This document shows positions 8,815 through 17,476 of a DNA stretch of 64,000 nucleotides, piece after piece. The translations under genes and the position numbers were made by a program. The notes below the pieces were generated by a model that was given only the letters and a program-made list of their open reading frames with translations, made no database searches and was not told the DNA's origin. Every line of letters begins with the position of its first letter. Within the stretch, counting starts at the first letter, position 1. This DNA comes from Blautia schinkii DSM 10518 (GTDB lineage: Bacteria; Bacillota; Clostridia; Lachnospirales; Lachnospiraceae), in the NCBI GenBank assembly GCA_000702025.1, contig JNKJ01000011.1, positions 62,001 to 126,000 on the forward strand, written 5' to 3'.

Positions 8815-9747
8815 TTATCTTACGGAGCGGGCCAGCCCCCTGGTCAGGTTGACTGCCGTGGTTGTGGCGTGAACCACGCTCATCACGTTGACACGCACCG
8901 AGCTGTCCAGGCCGAACTGCTGGGCAATCCGAGGTACCTCGTTGGCTGCCAGCATGATGCCAAGCCCCAGGAGCATATTTCCGGGGAAGGTCAAAAGCCC
9001 TAAAAACAGAAGTGTGGTCTGCATAAAGGAGGTCAGGCACAGGGCCGCCACCTGCCGCATCCATTGTACGAAGCCATCCGTATAGCCCCTGGGGACACTG
9101 AACATATACAATGCACCCACGGACATCTGGATCAGCAGGATGCCGCCGCGTTTGATGTTGGCGAAAAAGATCTTGATCACACAGTAGGCGAATGCGATCA
9201 GCGACAGGATATTGAACAGGCTGGCGCTGACCGTAGATGAAACCGCAAATGTGCCTTCAAGAACGCTGGTGCTTTCCCCGGCCAGCCCCAGGCTCTGTTG
9301 TCCGGCAAAGATTCGTGTGAGATCCCCGGCAAAGGTGTTCTGCAGGCTGATGCAGAACTTATATAGTTCAATGGGTACCACGCCGATCAGGGAGCAGGCA
9401 AAGAACCCTTTCAGCACGTTGATGGCGGCGGATTTGATGTCGGCCCGCCCGTGCTGGTACTCGATGGCCACATCGAAAACCGCCACCACTACGCCTGCTA
9501 CAAAGAGCGCCCAGCCAAACAGGGTAAAAAGTTCTACGGTAGCCTTTACCCAATCCAGATCGAAGATCTCGGCTCCCATATTTCCCATCATGGTAAAGAA
9601 CTGCGCCACCGCATCATAAATGGTGGTGTAGAACCATTGGAGCATGGTATCCCAGATCACGTTGGAGATCTGCTCACCGAGGAAACTGAACACGCTGCCA
9701 ATGGCGTCGCCAATCCCGCCGATGAGGTCACCTAACCAATCAAATAT
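8815..9747 (-). CDS. VirB6/TrbL-like polytopic conjugation protein
   Basis: About 310 residues with a Gly-rich amphipathic start (FDWLGDLIGGIGDAIGSVFSFLGE), then at least five hydrophobic segments (around 77-97, 120-140, 185-210, 215-232, 245-275). It ends with a positively charged tail. This layout is that of the inner-membrane channel protein of Gram-positive conjugation systems (TrbL/VirB6). The start is uncertain. Upstream in-frame TTG (9762) and GTG (9756) are part of, or next to, the ribosome site GGAGG. The codon placed 8 bases after it is ATA (9747), giving MFDWLGD. I chose it because neighbouring genes use exactly that spacing. Confidence 0.85.
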   Translation of the reverse strand: MFDWLGDLIGGIGDAIGSVFSFLGEQISNVIWDTMLQWFYTTIYDAVAQFFTMMGNMGAEIFDLDWVKATVELFTLFGWALFVAGVVVAVFDVAIEYQHGRADIKSAAINVLKGFFACSLIGVVPIELYKFCISLQNTFAGDLTRIFAGQQSLGLAGESTSVLEGTFAVSSTVSASLFNILSLIAFAYCVIKIFFANIKRGGILLIQMSVGALYMFSVPRGYTDGFVQWMRQVAALCLTSFMQTTLLFLGLLTFPGNMLLGLGIMLAANEVPRIAQQFGLDSSVRVNVMSVVHATTTAVNLTRGLARSVR

Positions 9748-9763
9748 TGTAATCACCTCCAAA

Positions 9764-9799
9764 GGGAAAGGCTGCTTTTACTGATCCGGCAGCCTTCCC
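9764..9799 (-). repeat. Inverted repeat before the virB6-like gene
   Basis: GGGAAGGCTGC pairs with GCAGCCTTTCCC (one bulge) across a ~13-base loop in the gap between two minus-strand genes. The following TTTGG is a poor T-run, so this is an attenuator-like hairpin rather than a clear terminator. It ends a few bases before the GGAGG of the next gene. Confidence 0.5.
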
Positions 9800-9821
9800 G
9801 CCATGTTGTCTGTTTTTGAAC

Positions 9822-10232
9822 TTACATTCCCGGCCCGGTCATACCGATGGGTTCGTCCTGATACATTCCCACATAGTCAAGGATCGTATCCGCGATCTGC
9901 GTCCGGTCTGCCTGGGTAATGGGAAGATACCAGGAGGGCTTGCCATCGTATTCCCATATGTGCGGTTCGATGGCATCCCTTCCATTTCGGAGCTGTTTTC
10001 CAATGATATCAGAAAAGCGGAAAAGCTGCTGATCCACCACGCCATCGGTCCGGTTGATGATGGACAGCTTGATGGCATCGTATTGGTCTATGATGCCGGT
10101 GGTCGTAAGCTGCAGCTTTACCCTCAGATCCTCATCCAGCAGGGCCAGACAGGTTCTCCCACAGAAGTGGGCATCCTGTAAAAGTTCACTGTTTCCAAAG
10201 AAATCCCGCATTTCCTTTTCGTAAAAATTCAT
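9822..10232 (-). CDS. Uncharacterised ICE accessory protein
   Basis: Protein of 136 residues beginning MNFYEKEMRDFFG. No family recognised. No signal peptide or membrane segment. The ATG at 10232 is preceded by AAAGGAAACAGC and is preferred to the in-frame ATG at 10256. It ends EPIGMTGPGM, one of the shared acidic/Met tails. It lies within the transfer gene block, between the large 478-residue protein and the VirB6-like gene. Confidence 0.55.
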   Translation of the reverse strand: MNFYEKEMRDFFGNSELLQDAHFCGRTCLALLDEDLRVKLQLTTTGIIDQYDAIKLSIINRTDGVVDQQLFRFSDIIGKQLRNGRDAIEPHIWEYDGKPSWYLPITQADRTQIADTILDYVGMYQDEPIGMTGPGM

Positions 10233-10252
10233 GCTGTTTCCTTTCTGCCTTT

Positions 10253-11689
10253 TCACTGGCTCATGGCAGGGCCGGGTTCTTCCGGTGCCATGTCAGGCGA
10301 GGTATCCTCCTTTGCCGGAGGAGCCAGGATTGCCGGATTGACAACGCCTTCGCCGCTGTATCCAAACATCTGATTATGCCATTGCCGCAGTTCCTCGCCA
10401 TGTTCCCAATAGTGACACAGCAGATTGACCGCCTGCCCGTACATAAAGCCGGTAATGCCATCCGTATCCGCCGGATGATTGGTGCGCTCGGCGGCCTCCG
10501 CTACAGAAGCCCCGTCTTTGATTTCCTGTTCCATCATCCGGCTCCAACGCTCGGCATAGCGGACAATCCCGTCACTGCCTTTTTCTTTTCTCAGTTCCAG
10601 ATAGTTTTTTTCCATTCCATCCCGGATACAAAAAGGCGGAACAGAGCTGGTTCCCGGATCAGATAACATATCCTTTCGGGTAAAAAGTTCCCGGTTGCTG
10701 AACCTGCCCCAGGGATCGTCCTCCGGGACAACGTCCGGATATAACCGGGAAAGGAGCTGGCTGATTTCATCCAGGCTCATTTCATATAAGACTCGTTCCC
10801 CAATCATCCAGTCCTGATTTTCCTGCATTGGCTCTTTTAATTGCGCCATCAGATCCAGGCTGCTGGCTGGATATTGGTCTTTCTCAAACCGGAAGGTCTG
10901 ATAAAACTGCCGGAAAGTATGCATTTCGACAGCGTGATCCAACGCTCCCTCAACATCCAGGGAAGACCATTGCTGTTCCATGAGGGCATATTCCTGATCC
11001 AGATGGGCATCCAAAAGTTCCATAAGAGCAGCATGATCGGTCATCCCGGCTGCGACCTCATCCAGCTTGTAATACTCCGCCAGGTTCTCCCGGTTTAATT
11101 CCACATCTTCCAAAAGGAGACTTGCGTTAGGGCCAATTTCAAAATATCCGCCCTGGTCATATGCCTGCGCCAGTGTAGCCAGAGGTGTTTCTTCTTCTGC
11201 CAGGGCCGCTAAATATTCCTGATCGTAGCTGGCACTGCATTGCTCCAGGTTGCGATAGACAGTCTGCACCACGCAAATCTCAGGGAGCTTTTCATAGAAG
11301 GCATCTTTCCCTTGCGAGAAAGCAGCGTTCCACTGGCCCCGATAGGCTTCGTATTCTGCCTGCAGTTTCGGATGCAGTGTATCCAATACCTCCGGATTGC
11401 CAAAGTAGCGGTAATAGTGAGTCGGCGGCAGGACGGTCATCCCCGGCATGTGCAGATAGGCATCCTCTTTTGTCCATACGGCGATTTCCTCCAGGGTAGC
11501 GTTCCGGTTTGGCTCCCCGTTTTCATACCAACAGGGATGGTCTACGATCTGAAAACTGCGGGGCTGCTCTCTGGCAAGCAGCTCCTGAATCTCCGGGTGC
11601 TGATCCAATTCTCCGCTGTCCGGCACGAACAGATCCAGCATGGTTTCTCCAGGTTTTAAGCGGATCTCACATCGATGGAATATGACCAT
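10253..11689 (-). CDS. Large uncharacterised ICE accessory protein
   Basis: Protein of 478 residues, acidic and largely helical, with no recognised domain, no signal peptide and no membrane segment. The first ~20 residues (MVIFHRCEIRLKPGETMLDLF) are beta-like. Position between the VirB2-like and VirB6-like genes suggests co-expression with the channel. The cytosolic composition and the C-terminal tail EEPGPAMSQ align it with the accessory proteins. The start at 11689 has GGGGG ten bases upstream. Confidence 0.55.
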   Translation of the reverse strand: MVIFHRCEIRLKPGETMLDLFVPDSGELDQHPEIQELLAREQPRSFQIVDHPCWYENGEPNRNATLEEIAVWTKEDAYLHMPGMTVLPPTHYYRYFGNPEVLDTLHPKLQAEYEAYRGQWNAAFSQGKDAFYEKLPEICVVQTVYRNLEQCSASYDQEYLAALAEEETPLATLAQAYDQGGYFEIGPNASLLLEDVELNRENLAEYYKLDEVAAGMTDHAALMELLDAHLDQEYALMEQQWSSLDVEGALDHAVEMHTFRQFYQTFRFEKDQYPASSLDLMAQLKEPMQENQDWMIGERVLYEMSLDEISQLLSRLYPDVVPEDDPWGRFSNRELFTRKDMLSDPGTSSVPPFCIRDGMEKNYLELRKEKGSDGIVRYAERWSRMMEQEIKDGASVAEAAERTNHPADTDGITGFMYGQAVNLLCHYWEHGEELRQWHNQMFGYSGEGVVNPAILAPPAKEDTSPDMAPEEPGPAMSQ

Positions 11690-11709
11690 TCCTTAATTGC
11701 CCCCTTCCA

Positions 11710-12042
11710 TCAGAGAATCGACCAGATGTACATGGGAGCGGTCAGGGTAAAGATCAGGCAGGCGAACAGGATGCATGGGGCTGCGAATTCGAACTGCCCA
11801 TGCTTTCTGTAGTCGAAGTAAGCGGTGCCGACCTTTACGAAGAACAGGATAGCCAGGATCATATCCACCACCGGGAAGACCACGTTGTTGACTACCGTTT
11901 TGATCTGTGTCTGGGCCTGCGTCCAGGTCTGTTCAATGGCCCCGGCCACGTCACCGGCGGCGAAGGCGGGCATGGCGCTGGCTGCCACCAGCAGTGTTAC
12001 CATGGCCGCAGACAGAAGAATCTTCGTAGTTTTTTTCTTCAT
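11710..12042 (-). CDS. CagC/VirB2-like pilin (DUF3852-type)
   Basis: Protein of ~110 residues with an N-terminal signal peptide (KKKTTKILLSAAMVTLLVAASAMPAFA, cleavage after AFA). Two further hydrophobic segments (~60-80 and ~88-108) flank a short basic loop (DYRKHGQFEF). This is the architecture of VirB2/CagC pilin-like subunits of Gram-positive conjugation systems. The start at 12042 is the MKKKTTK Met. An ATG three codons upstream (12051) directly follows AGGAGGATA and is also possible. Confidence 0.75.
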   Translation of the reverse strand: MKKKTTKILLSAAMVTLLVAASAMPAFAAGDVAGAIEQTWTQAQTQIKTVVNNVVFPVVDMILAILFFVKVGTAYFDYRKHGQFEFAAPCILFACLIFTLTAPMYIWSIL

Positions 12043-12083
12043 AAGTTGCATTATCCTCCTATCAAAATGGGGAGGAATGTCTG

Positions 12084-12131
12084 GCGGCAGACGCCTTCGG
12101 CATACAGGAACCGCTTTATAACGTCTGCCGC
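12084..12131 (-). repeat. 10-bp perfect inverted repeat before the pilin-like gene
   Basis: GCGGCAGACG at 12084-12093 and CGTCTGCCGC at 12122-12131 can pair perfectly around a 28-base loop, in the gap between the DUF4406 gene and the pilin gene. No T-run follows directly. It could be an attenuator, an mRNA-stability element or a protein-binding site. Confidence 0.55.
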
Positions 12132-12163
12132 ACAAAACGATTCCTCTGTGTCGAAGTTACATT

Positions 12164-12493
12164 TTACGGCGCTTTGCCGCTTGCGAATTGTTTCTCCGTG
12201 ATTGTCCGGATCTTCAGACCTAAGTTCTGGCAGAAGCGGATTTCCTCCCGCATGCCCGCCGAAACATGATCCCCGAAGATCCACAGCTCATCGCACAGCC
12301 AGAGTAGACTCCTTCCGGCCTGCATGCCGAGCTGCCTTTCCTCTGGATTGCCATCCTCCAGAACAAGGGCATAAAAATGAGGGACAACCGGAGCTGCCCC
12401 ACAGGAGAATACATATCTGGCATACTGCCTGGCCCGTTCCAGGTTAGCGGAAACATCGCCGCCCAGCGGGGAGCAAATATACACCTTTTTCAT
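12164..12493 (-). CDS. DUF4406-type nucleotide-hydrolase-like protein
   Basis: Protein of 109 residues starting MKKVYICSPLGGDVSANLERA. This matches the DUF4406/nucleoside 2-deoxyribosyltransferase-like fold, with the SPLGGD nucleotide-binding loop and the conserved LWIFGDHVSAGM region with EEIRF. Such proteins occur in phages and conjugative elements, with presumed nucleotide or ADP-ribose substrates. No substrate can be assigned here. The start at 12493 has AAGGATGATGAG upstream. The gene begins inside the stop region of the adhesin gene (adjacent, overlap of a few bases if the upstream ATG is used). Confidence 0.75.
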   Translation of the reverse strand: MKKVYICSPLGGDVSANLERARQYARYVFSCGAAPVVPHFYALVLEDGNPEERQLGMQAGRSLLWLCDELWIFGDHVSAGMREEIRFCQNLGLKIRTITEKQFASGKAP

Positions 12494-12494
12494 C

Positions 12495-15400
12495 TTACTC
12501 ATCATCCTTGTTCTTTTTACGGATAATCAGAAGGGCAACCAGGCCGCCCAGGGCGATGGCACCCAGGCCGATCCAGAAGCCAGTCATGCTGCTGTCTCCG
12601 GTCTGCGGCACATCCACAGTCGGGATCTTTTCGTTGGTCATTTCCGCTTTCACAATCTCACCATCCTCTCTGATCTCAAACGAATGCGGTGTCGTGTCAA
12701 TCTGGTAACCATCCGGCGCATCGAATTCCTCGTAAGTGTATTTTCCATACTCCAGAGTGAAACGGGCGATCCCGTTCTCATCGGTATAGCCCTCGGCCAC
12801 CACGTTGCCATCCTCGTCTTTGATGCGGAAGCCCGCATTCGGCAGGAGTTTGCCATCTGCGATGTCTTTCTTGGTGATTTCCAGCTCGCCGGTGATTGGC
12901 TTGTTCTCAATGTTGCCCAGCTCGATGACCTGGCCGTCCTCATCGATCTGTACCTCAAAGATCTCATCGGAAAGGACATAGCCCTCCACGGTAGAAATCT
13001 CTTTGATCTGCCAGATTCCGTAAGGCACATCCGTAAAGGAGAAGCTGCCATCCTCCGCGGATTCCGCAGTCAGGATCGCATTTTCCTCTGTAAACTCCGT
13101 GCAGTCTGCTTTAAACAGCCCAAAGACTGCGCCGGGGAGCGGCTCTCCGTTTTCATCCACCTTGACGCCGCTGATGCTGCCACGGATGATCTCGTTGAGG
13201 ATTGCATCGCCATCATTGACCACGATCTCCACCACAGCGGTGTCCTCGCCGCCATACTCAAAGACCACCGGATAGGTTTCCTCAGAAATCAAGTAATGCT
13301 CGTTGGTGGAGTATTCCTTCACATAGTAGGAGCCAATGGGCAGGTCTGCCGAGAAGGTCAGGGTGCCATCCGCCTGTACGCCAGCGATCTCAATCAGCCC
13401 ATCCTTCGGGATGATTGTGCCATCGGCGGCAGTCAGGTCTTCGGATGCGTAGAGGGCGAAGTAAACATTGAGGATTTCATCGCCGGTGCCGATCTCGAAC
13501 AGCTCATCCTTCTCCAGATCCTTATAGAGCTTCACCAGGACTTTCTGGCGCTCATTGTAGATGGAGACGGAGGTGCTGGTGACTGCCACTTCCTGTCCGG
13601 CGTACTTAAGCTCTACAGAAATGGGTTCCTCATTCAGCACCATGCCATAAGGCGCTTTGGTTTCTACGATTTCGTATTTGCCCAGGTACAGCTCCGTGCT
13701 GGTGGCAGTGCCATCTGCCGCAGTAGTCAGGGTATCCACAACCTCGCCTGCGCTGTAACGGAGGGTGCCATCCGGCGTAACAATGTCTTCCGCAGCCCGG
13801 ATCTCAAATTCGGCTCCTTCCAGGCCGGATTCTGCGTAGATCGGCTTATACCGGTCCTGCAGCTTTCCTTCCTGAATCTCCACGGAAGAGAACACCTCGC
13901 CGGTTTTCTCAATGGTGATGGTCCCTTTCTGCGGGGCGTTTTCTTTCTCTGCAATGACCAGGACAATGCCATCTTCGCTGACCGCATTCTCCGGTGTCAC
14001 ATCAAAGAATACGGGATCGGAATTCAGGACATATCCGTAAGGCGCTTCGACCTCAACGATAGAATAGCCTTCCCCAAAAGGAAGTACCTCCGGCGTAATG
14101 AGCCAGCCTTCCTCATTGGTCACAAACTGGGTATGCTCCTGCACCTCCGGATAGGTGGTGGTCATGGTAACCAGGTTGCCATCGGGATCGTAGATTTCAA
14201 AGGTAGCTCCGGCGTAGGGAATGGTTTCTCCCGTTTCCGCATCCACCTTGACAATCTTCAGGTAGGCTTCAAACTCAGCGTTGTTGATGAGATATTTGTA
14301 AGTCTTTCCATTCTCATCGATGGTCACAGTAAAAGCAGGCATATACTCGGTGCCATCCCAGCCCTTGGTCTGCTCCACAACATATTCCCCATAGGGGAGC
14401 TTCTTGCTCTGCGCGAAGCCATCGGCATCGCAGGTCAGGATATCCCGCTCATCCGGATCGGCGGCATCGTAGCTGCCTGCGGACTTCAGGTAAATCTGGA
14501 ATTCGGCCCCTTCCTCCGGTGTCTCGATCTGAGTGCTGCCATCGTCCGTGTGCTTGATGATGGCAATATCGCCCTTGATCACATCTTCGCCTACGCCTAC
14601 CGGGATGGTGTTATGCTCGATGGTGAAGTTCCCGGCATCAGCGCCCACCTCATGGACGGTTTCATCCAGCAGATAGCCGGGACTCGGCTCAATCTCCCGG
14701 ATTGTCCAGTCAGGACCGCAAATGTACTCCGCTGTCGTAAAGGAGCCATTTTCATCGGTGGTATAGGTGTCCACAAGATCCTCTCCGTTGTAAAGGCCAT
14801 ATTTCGCTCCGGCAAGGGTTGCATCGCCCTGGGCCTCGCCCTTTTCACTGTCGCTCTTGGTAAGCTCCACGGTGAATTTCTTCAGGATATTGGAAAATTC
14901 CACAGTAGCCACCTGACCGGCATAAACCGTCACGGTCTGGGAATCCTGCGGCACATAGCGGTCTTCCGACAGCTCCGTGATGGTGTAATCCCCAGGCTTC
15001 AGGTTATCGATCTGGATCTCTCCATTCGGGCCAGTCTGGACGGTCTGATCTACGCCATTCCCTGTGATCTGGAAAGAGAGGCCCTCCACGATGCCATCCT
15101 CAGAGGTCTTAATGATCTTGGCGGAACCGTAGCTTACTTTCAGGTTCATAAAGCCCTGGACGGAATCGCTGACCGTTTCGGCAAACGTAGCCACGTCCTG
15201 AACACCGCCGCCCACATTTCCATCCGTCCAGGTGATCACGCCATAGCGGGTGGCCTCCTTATAGGCGGTGATGGTCATGAACTCACTGGGCGCTTCGGCT
15301 GCTGTGATGACGAGCTGGTTACCCTCCACCGAGCAGTTGACGCCGGACTCACTGGCAGAGAAGCTGAACGATCCCACCACGTTGTTTTCATCGGTGAGAA

Positions 15401-16145
15401 CTGCCTTGTACTGGCTGCCATCCCATTCAAACTCAGAGGTCTGGGCGCTGTCTGCGCTCTTGCTCATGAAGCTGGGCAGCTTGGTGTGATTCTGTACGTT
15501 TGTGGCCATGCTGTTGTAGTAGCTCATGATCTGGTTATACAGCGGATGGCCGGTGCTGATCTGATCCAGCACTGCGTCATAGCCGCCGGTGTCCACCTTC
15601 TGGAAGTTGGAATCCCGTTCCCCGACCACGGTTTCCCAGACGAGGAGCTGGGTAGCGATCAGGTGGGCCAGGTTATCCGCACCTGCATTCTGGCTGCGCC
15701 AGTCCAGGGAGATGTTGCCGGTATAGCCATACTGAAAGATTCGGCCAATAAAGGTCTTGATCTCATCCGGTGAGATGGTGCTGTTGAGATTCGAGGGATA
15801 GTTATCCCAAAAGTTCTCATCCCACTTGGTCAGCACATCCCCGGTGTTCTGTGTGACACCAGGCTCGATGCAGTAGCAGGCGATTCCCGTATAGGAGCCC
15901 ATGGCCCGGATCGTAGTATAATTAGAGCGTCCACTTGTCCAGCCATTCATATAGTGGAGGTTCGGATGGCCCCAATCGCCGCCATAGTTGGCATCCCCGT
16001 CACGGGGGAACGAGATCATATAGACCTCCGCCTGCTCGCCAGCGGCATAGGCAGTGGTCGTTCCAAGACCGATAAAACTGGAGAGGCACAGAAGCATCGC
16101 CATGAACGCGGTGAGGCCCCTCTTGAAAACGCTTGTTTTCGACAT
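12495..16145 (-). CDS. Thioester-domain SpaA/Cna-B repeat adhesin with VPQTG sorting signal
   Basis: Secreted, wall-anchored surface protein of 1,216 residues. The signal peptide is ~1-35 (cleavage near AYA-AGE). An N-terminal thioester (TQXA) domain follows, with Cys92 in YCIEPG and Gln166 in ATQLLVW, a pair expected to form an internal Cys-Gln bond for covalent host attachment. About eight SpaA/Cna-B beta-sandwich repeats then follow (starts near AKIIKTSEDG, FTVELTKSDS, GDIAIIKHTD, AYLKIVKVDA, GTITIEKTGE, VLVKLYKDLE, ISGVKVDENG, GELEITKKDI). The C-terminus is VPQTG at ~1179, a hydrophobic helix and RKKNKDDE. The start at 16145 has CAAGGAGG upstream. The likely sortase is the class B enzyme of the same element. 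Role in mating-pair or host contact is inferred. Confidence 0.92.
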   Translation of the reverse strand: MSKTSVFKRGLTAFMAMLLCLSSFIGLGTTTAYAAGEQAEVYMISFPRDGDANYGGDWGHPNLHYMNGWTSGRSNYTTIRAMGSYTGIACYCIEPGVTQNTGDVLTKWDENFWDNYPSNLNSTISPDEIKTFIGRIFQYGYTGNISLDWRSQNAGADNLAHLIATQLLVWETVVGERDSNFQKVDTGGYDAVLDQISTGHPLYNQIMSYYNSMATNVQNHTKLPSFMSKSADSAQTSEFEWDGSQYKAVLTDENNVVGSFSFSASESGVNCSVEGNQLVITAAEAPSEFMTITAYKEATRYGVITWTDGNVGGGVQDVATFAETVSDSVQGFMNLKVSYGSAKIIKTSEDGIVEGLSFQITGNGVDQTVQTGPNGEIQIDNLKPGDYTITELSEDRYVPQDSQTVTVYAGQVATVEFSNILKKFTVELTKSDSEKGEAQGDATLAGAKYGLYNGEDLVDTYTTDENGSFTTAEYICGPDWTIREIEPSPGYLLDETVHEVGADAGNFTIEHNTIPVGVGEDVIKGDIAIIKHTDDGSTQIETPEEGAEFQIYLKSAGSYDAADPDERDILTCDADGFAQSKKLPYGEYVVEQTKGWDGTEYMPAFTVTIDENGKTYKYLINNAEFEAYLKIVKVDAETGETIPYAGATFEIYDPDGNLVTMTTTYPEVQEHTQFVTNEEGWLITPEVLPFGEGYSIVEVEAPYGYVLNSDPVFFDVTPENAVSEDGIVLVIAEKENAPQKGTITIEKTGEVFSSVEIQEGKLQDRYKPIYAESGLEGAEFEIRAAEDIVTPDGTLRYSAGEVVDTLTTAADGTATSTELYLGKYEIVETKAPYGMVLNEEPISVELKYAGQEVAVTSTSVSIYNERQKVLVKLYKDLEKDELFEIGTGDEILNVYFALYASEDLTAADGTIIPKDGLIEIAGVQADGTLTFSADLPIGSYYVKEYSTNEHYLISEETYPVVFEYGGEDTAVVEIVVNDGDAILNEIIRGSISGVKVDENGEPLPGAVFGLFKADCTEFTEENAILTAESAEDGSFSFTDVPYGIWQIKEISTVEGYVLSDEIFEVQIDEDGQVIELGNIENKPITGELEITKKDIADGKLLPNAGFRIKDEDGNVVAEGYTDENGIARFTLEYGKYTYEEFDAPDGYQIDTTPHSFEIREDGEIVKAEMTNEKIPTVDVPQTGDSSMTGFWIGLGAIALGGLVALLIIRKKNKDDE

Positions 16146-16170
16146 TGATTTTTCCTCCTTGTTGGCAAAC

Positions 16171-16198
16171 AAAAAAGGACGCATCCGCAGATGTATCC
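16171..16198 (-). terminator. Terminator-like hairpin before the adhesin gene
   Basis: Minus strand: GGATACATC, loop TGCG, GATGCGTCC (one mismatch and one G-T pair) followed by TTTTTTG. It lies between spoVG-like and adhesin genes, both on the minus strand, ~25 bases before the adhesin start. Confidence 0.65.
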
Positions 16199-16255
16199 CT
16201 CCATGCTGCCTGATTCAGTTTTCGTTACGCACTTTGTCGGAATGCTCCGGCCACT

Positions 16256-16630
16256 TTACATCTGAGGAGTCATCCCTTCGGATGCATCCTCACTTTCGTC
16301 CAATCCTTCCGCCTCACTCTGTTCCAGCTCCTGCTGGTAGGCGGACAGAACCGCCTCATTGATGGCAGTGCGGTCATTTGCGTTCAGCGGGAAGAAGGTG
16401 TCCGAATAGTGGGTGTTTCCATGCCTGTCCTGGTAGGAGCGGCACGGCATCCGGGCAAAGAGCCCATTCTTGCCCTCCATCACCGCAATGTCACGGACAA
16501 CAAAGCGCCCGGAAATGCAGACACTGGCAAACGCCTTGGTGCTGGAGCCGGTGTCGCACAGGGCATCGATCTTGGCGCTGAAGGCCGGGGCTTTTTTCTT
16601 CTGCCCATTTTCTGATTGTTTCGTTGCCAT
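16256..16630 (-). CDS. SpoVG-family protein
   Basis: Protein of 124 residues with the SpoVG-like core (CISGRFVVRDIAVMEGKNGLFARMPCRSY, then the FFPLNANDRTAINEAVLSAY helix). SpoVG proteins are site-specific nucleic-acid-binding regulators, and element-borne copies are common in clostridial ICEs. The N-terminus is Lys/Gln-rich. The C-terminal extension beyond the SpoVG fold is acidic and ends ASEGMTPQM, the tail shared with other accessory proteins. It is flanked by intrinsic terminators on both sides. Confidence 0.8.
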   Translation of the reverse strand: MATKQSENGQKKKAPAFSAKIDALCDTGSSTKAFASVCISGRFVVRDIAVMEGKNGLFARMPCRSYQDRHGNTHYSDTFFPLNANDRTAINEAVLSAYQQELEQSEAEGLDESEDASEGMTPQM

Positions 16631-16715
16631 GGTTGTTTCCTCCTGTTTGATTTATTCCCGCGGGCAACGAGCCAAGCAGCCATGCTTGCATGGATATTTG
16701 GCGACTGCCGCGAGG

Positions 16716-16745
16716 GTAAAAAACATTGTTTACAATGTTTTTTAC
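16716..16745 (-). terminator. 30-base palindromic terminator after the DUF3849 gene
   Basis: Arms GTAAAAAACATTGT and ACAATGTTTTTTAC are perfectly complementary around two bases. The descending arm supplies the T-run on the minus strand, and by symmetry on the plus strand. It overlaps the stop codon of the DUF3849 gene at 16742. Confidence 0.75.
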
Positions 16746-17476
16746 TGCAAAGTCATGCCATCGGACGGGGTTTCCTCCACCTCCGGCACCTCCATTGCCG
16801 CAAGTTTTTCCTTCGCCCAATCCGGCAGATATTCTGCGCTCAGGACTCCGATAAAATCGGAGCGGTTGAAAAAGGTAATCTGATCCTTTTCCCCGCTTAA
16901 GAATCTCCCGAATACCGTCTGCCTGGGAGCGCCGGGGATGCATCCCCATCCATCCTTGGCAAGGAAGAGCTGACGATCCGGTGTCTGGTAGGCGCTGCCC
17001 AGGATATGGGGGTTCAGCACCAGCAGTTTCCCGGTATAGTCCTGATTCTGGCTGTTCTCCACACAGTGGGCAGCGGTAAACAGGCCCAGGGCCTGCCATG
17101 CCTTCCGCACATCGCCTATGAACAGATCCGTCAGCCCCGGATGGGAACTTACTTCAAACTGCCAGTTATGCTCCTCCTGGGGAATCGGGAAGGTTTCTGC
17201 CCATTGCCGGTTTTCCGGGGAGATACGGCCATCTTCTTTTTTCTGCTGTACGGTATTGGCCAGCACCCAGTTCACACGGTTGAAACCATACTGCTGGATG
17301 ATCGGCTCCGCCAGATCCGGCCCCAGCTTCTTGCCATCATAGTTTTCGGCAATGATCCGCTCGATGGCCCTGGCGCAGTCGCAGTTGATCTTATAACTTT
17401 CCCGCCAGAGTTCTTTTTCCCCATGCCGGACAGCCTCCTTCAGAGAATGGCGATAGAGGGGCTTTCGGCTATCCAT
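16742..17476 (-). CDS. DUF3849 domain protein
   Basis: Protein of 244 residues. The N-terminal part (KPLYRHSLKEAVRHGEKELWRESYKINCDCARAIERII) is the DUF3849 signature known from clostridial mobile elements. The C-terminal ~120 residues (LLVLNPHILGSAYQTPDRQLFLAKDGWGC) resemble a domain often fused to it. Function unknown. The start at 17476 follows GGCGGTGATTTTT. The upstream GTG is part of the ribosome site. It overlaps the AbrB-like gene by 8 bases. It ends TPSDGMTLQ, one of the shared tails. Confidence 0.75.
   Translation of the reverse strand: MDSRKPLYRHSLKEAVRHGEKELWRESYKINCDCARAIERIIAENYDGKKLGPDLAEPIIQQYGFNRVNWVLANTVQQKKEDGRISPENRQWAETFPIPQEEHNWQFEVSSHPGLTDLFIGDVRKAWQALGLFTAAHCVENSQNQDYTGKLLVLNPHILGSAYQTPDRQLFLAKDGWGCIPGAPRQTVFGRFLSGEKDQITFFNRSDFIGVLSAEYLPDWAKEKLAAMEVPEVEETPSDGMTLQ

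Noticed and set aside
12684..15773. A 1,029-codon plus-strand open frame opposite the adhesin gene
   Set aside because: It is antisense to a gene with clear signal peptide, repeats and sorting signal. No ribosome site and no recognisable domain. Long antisense frames arise from the codon bias of the repeats.
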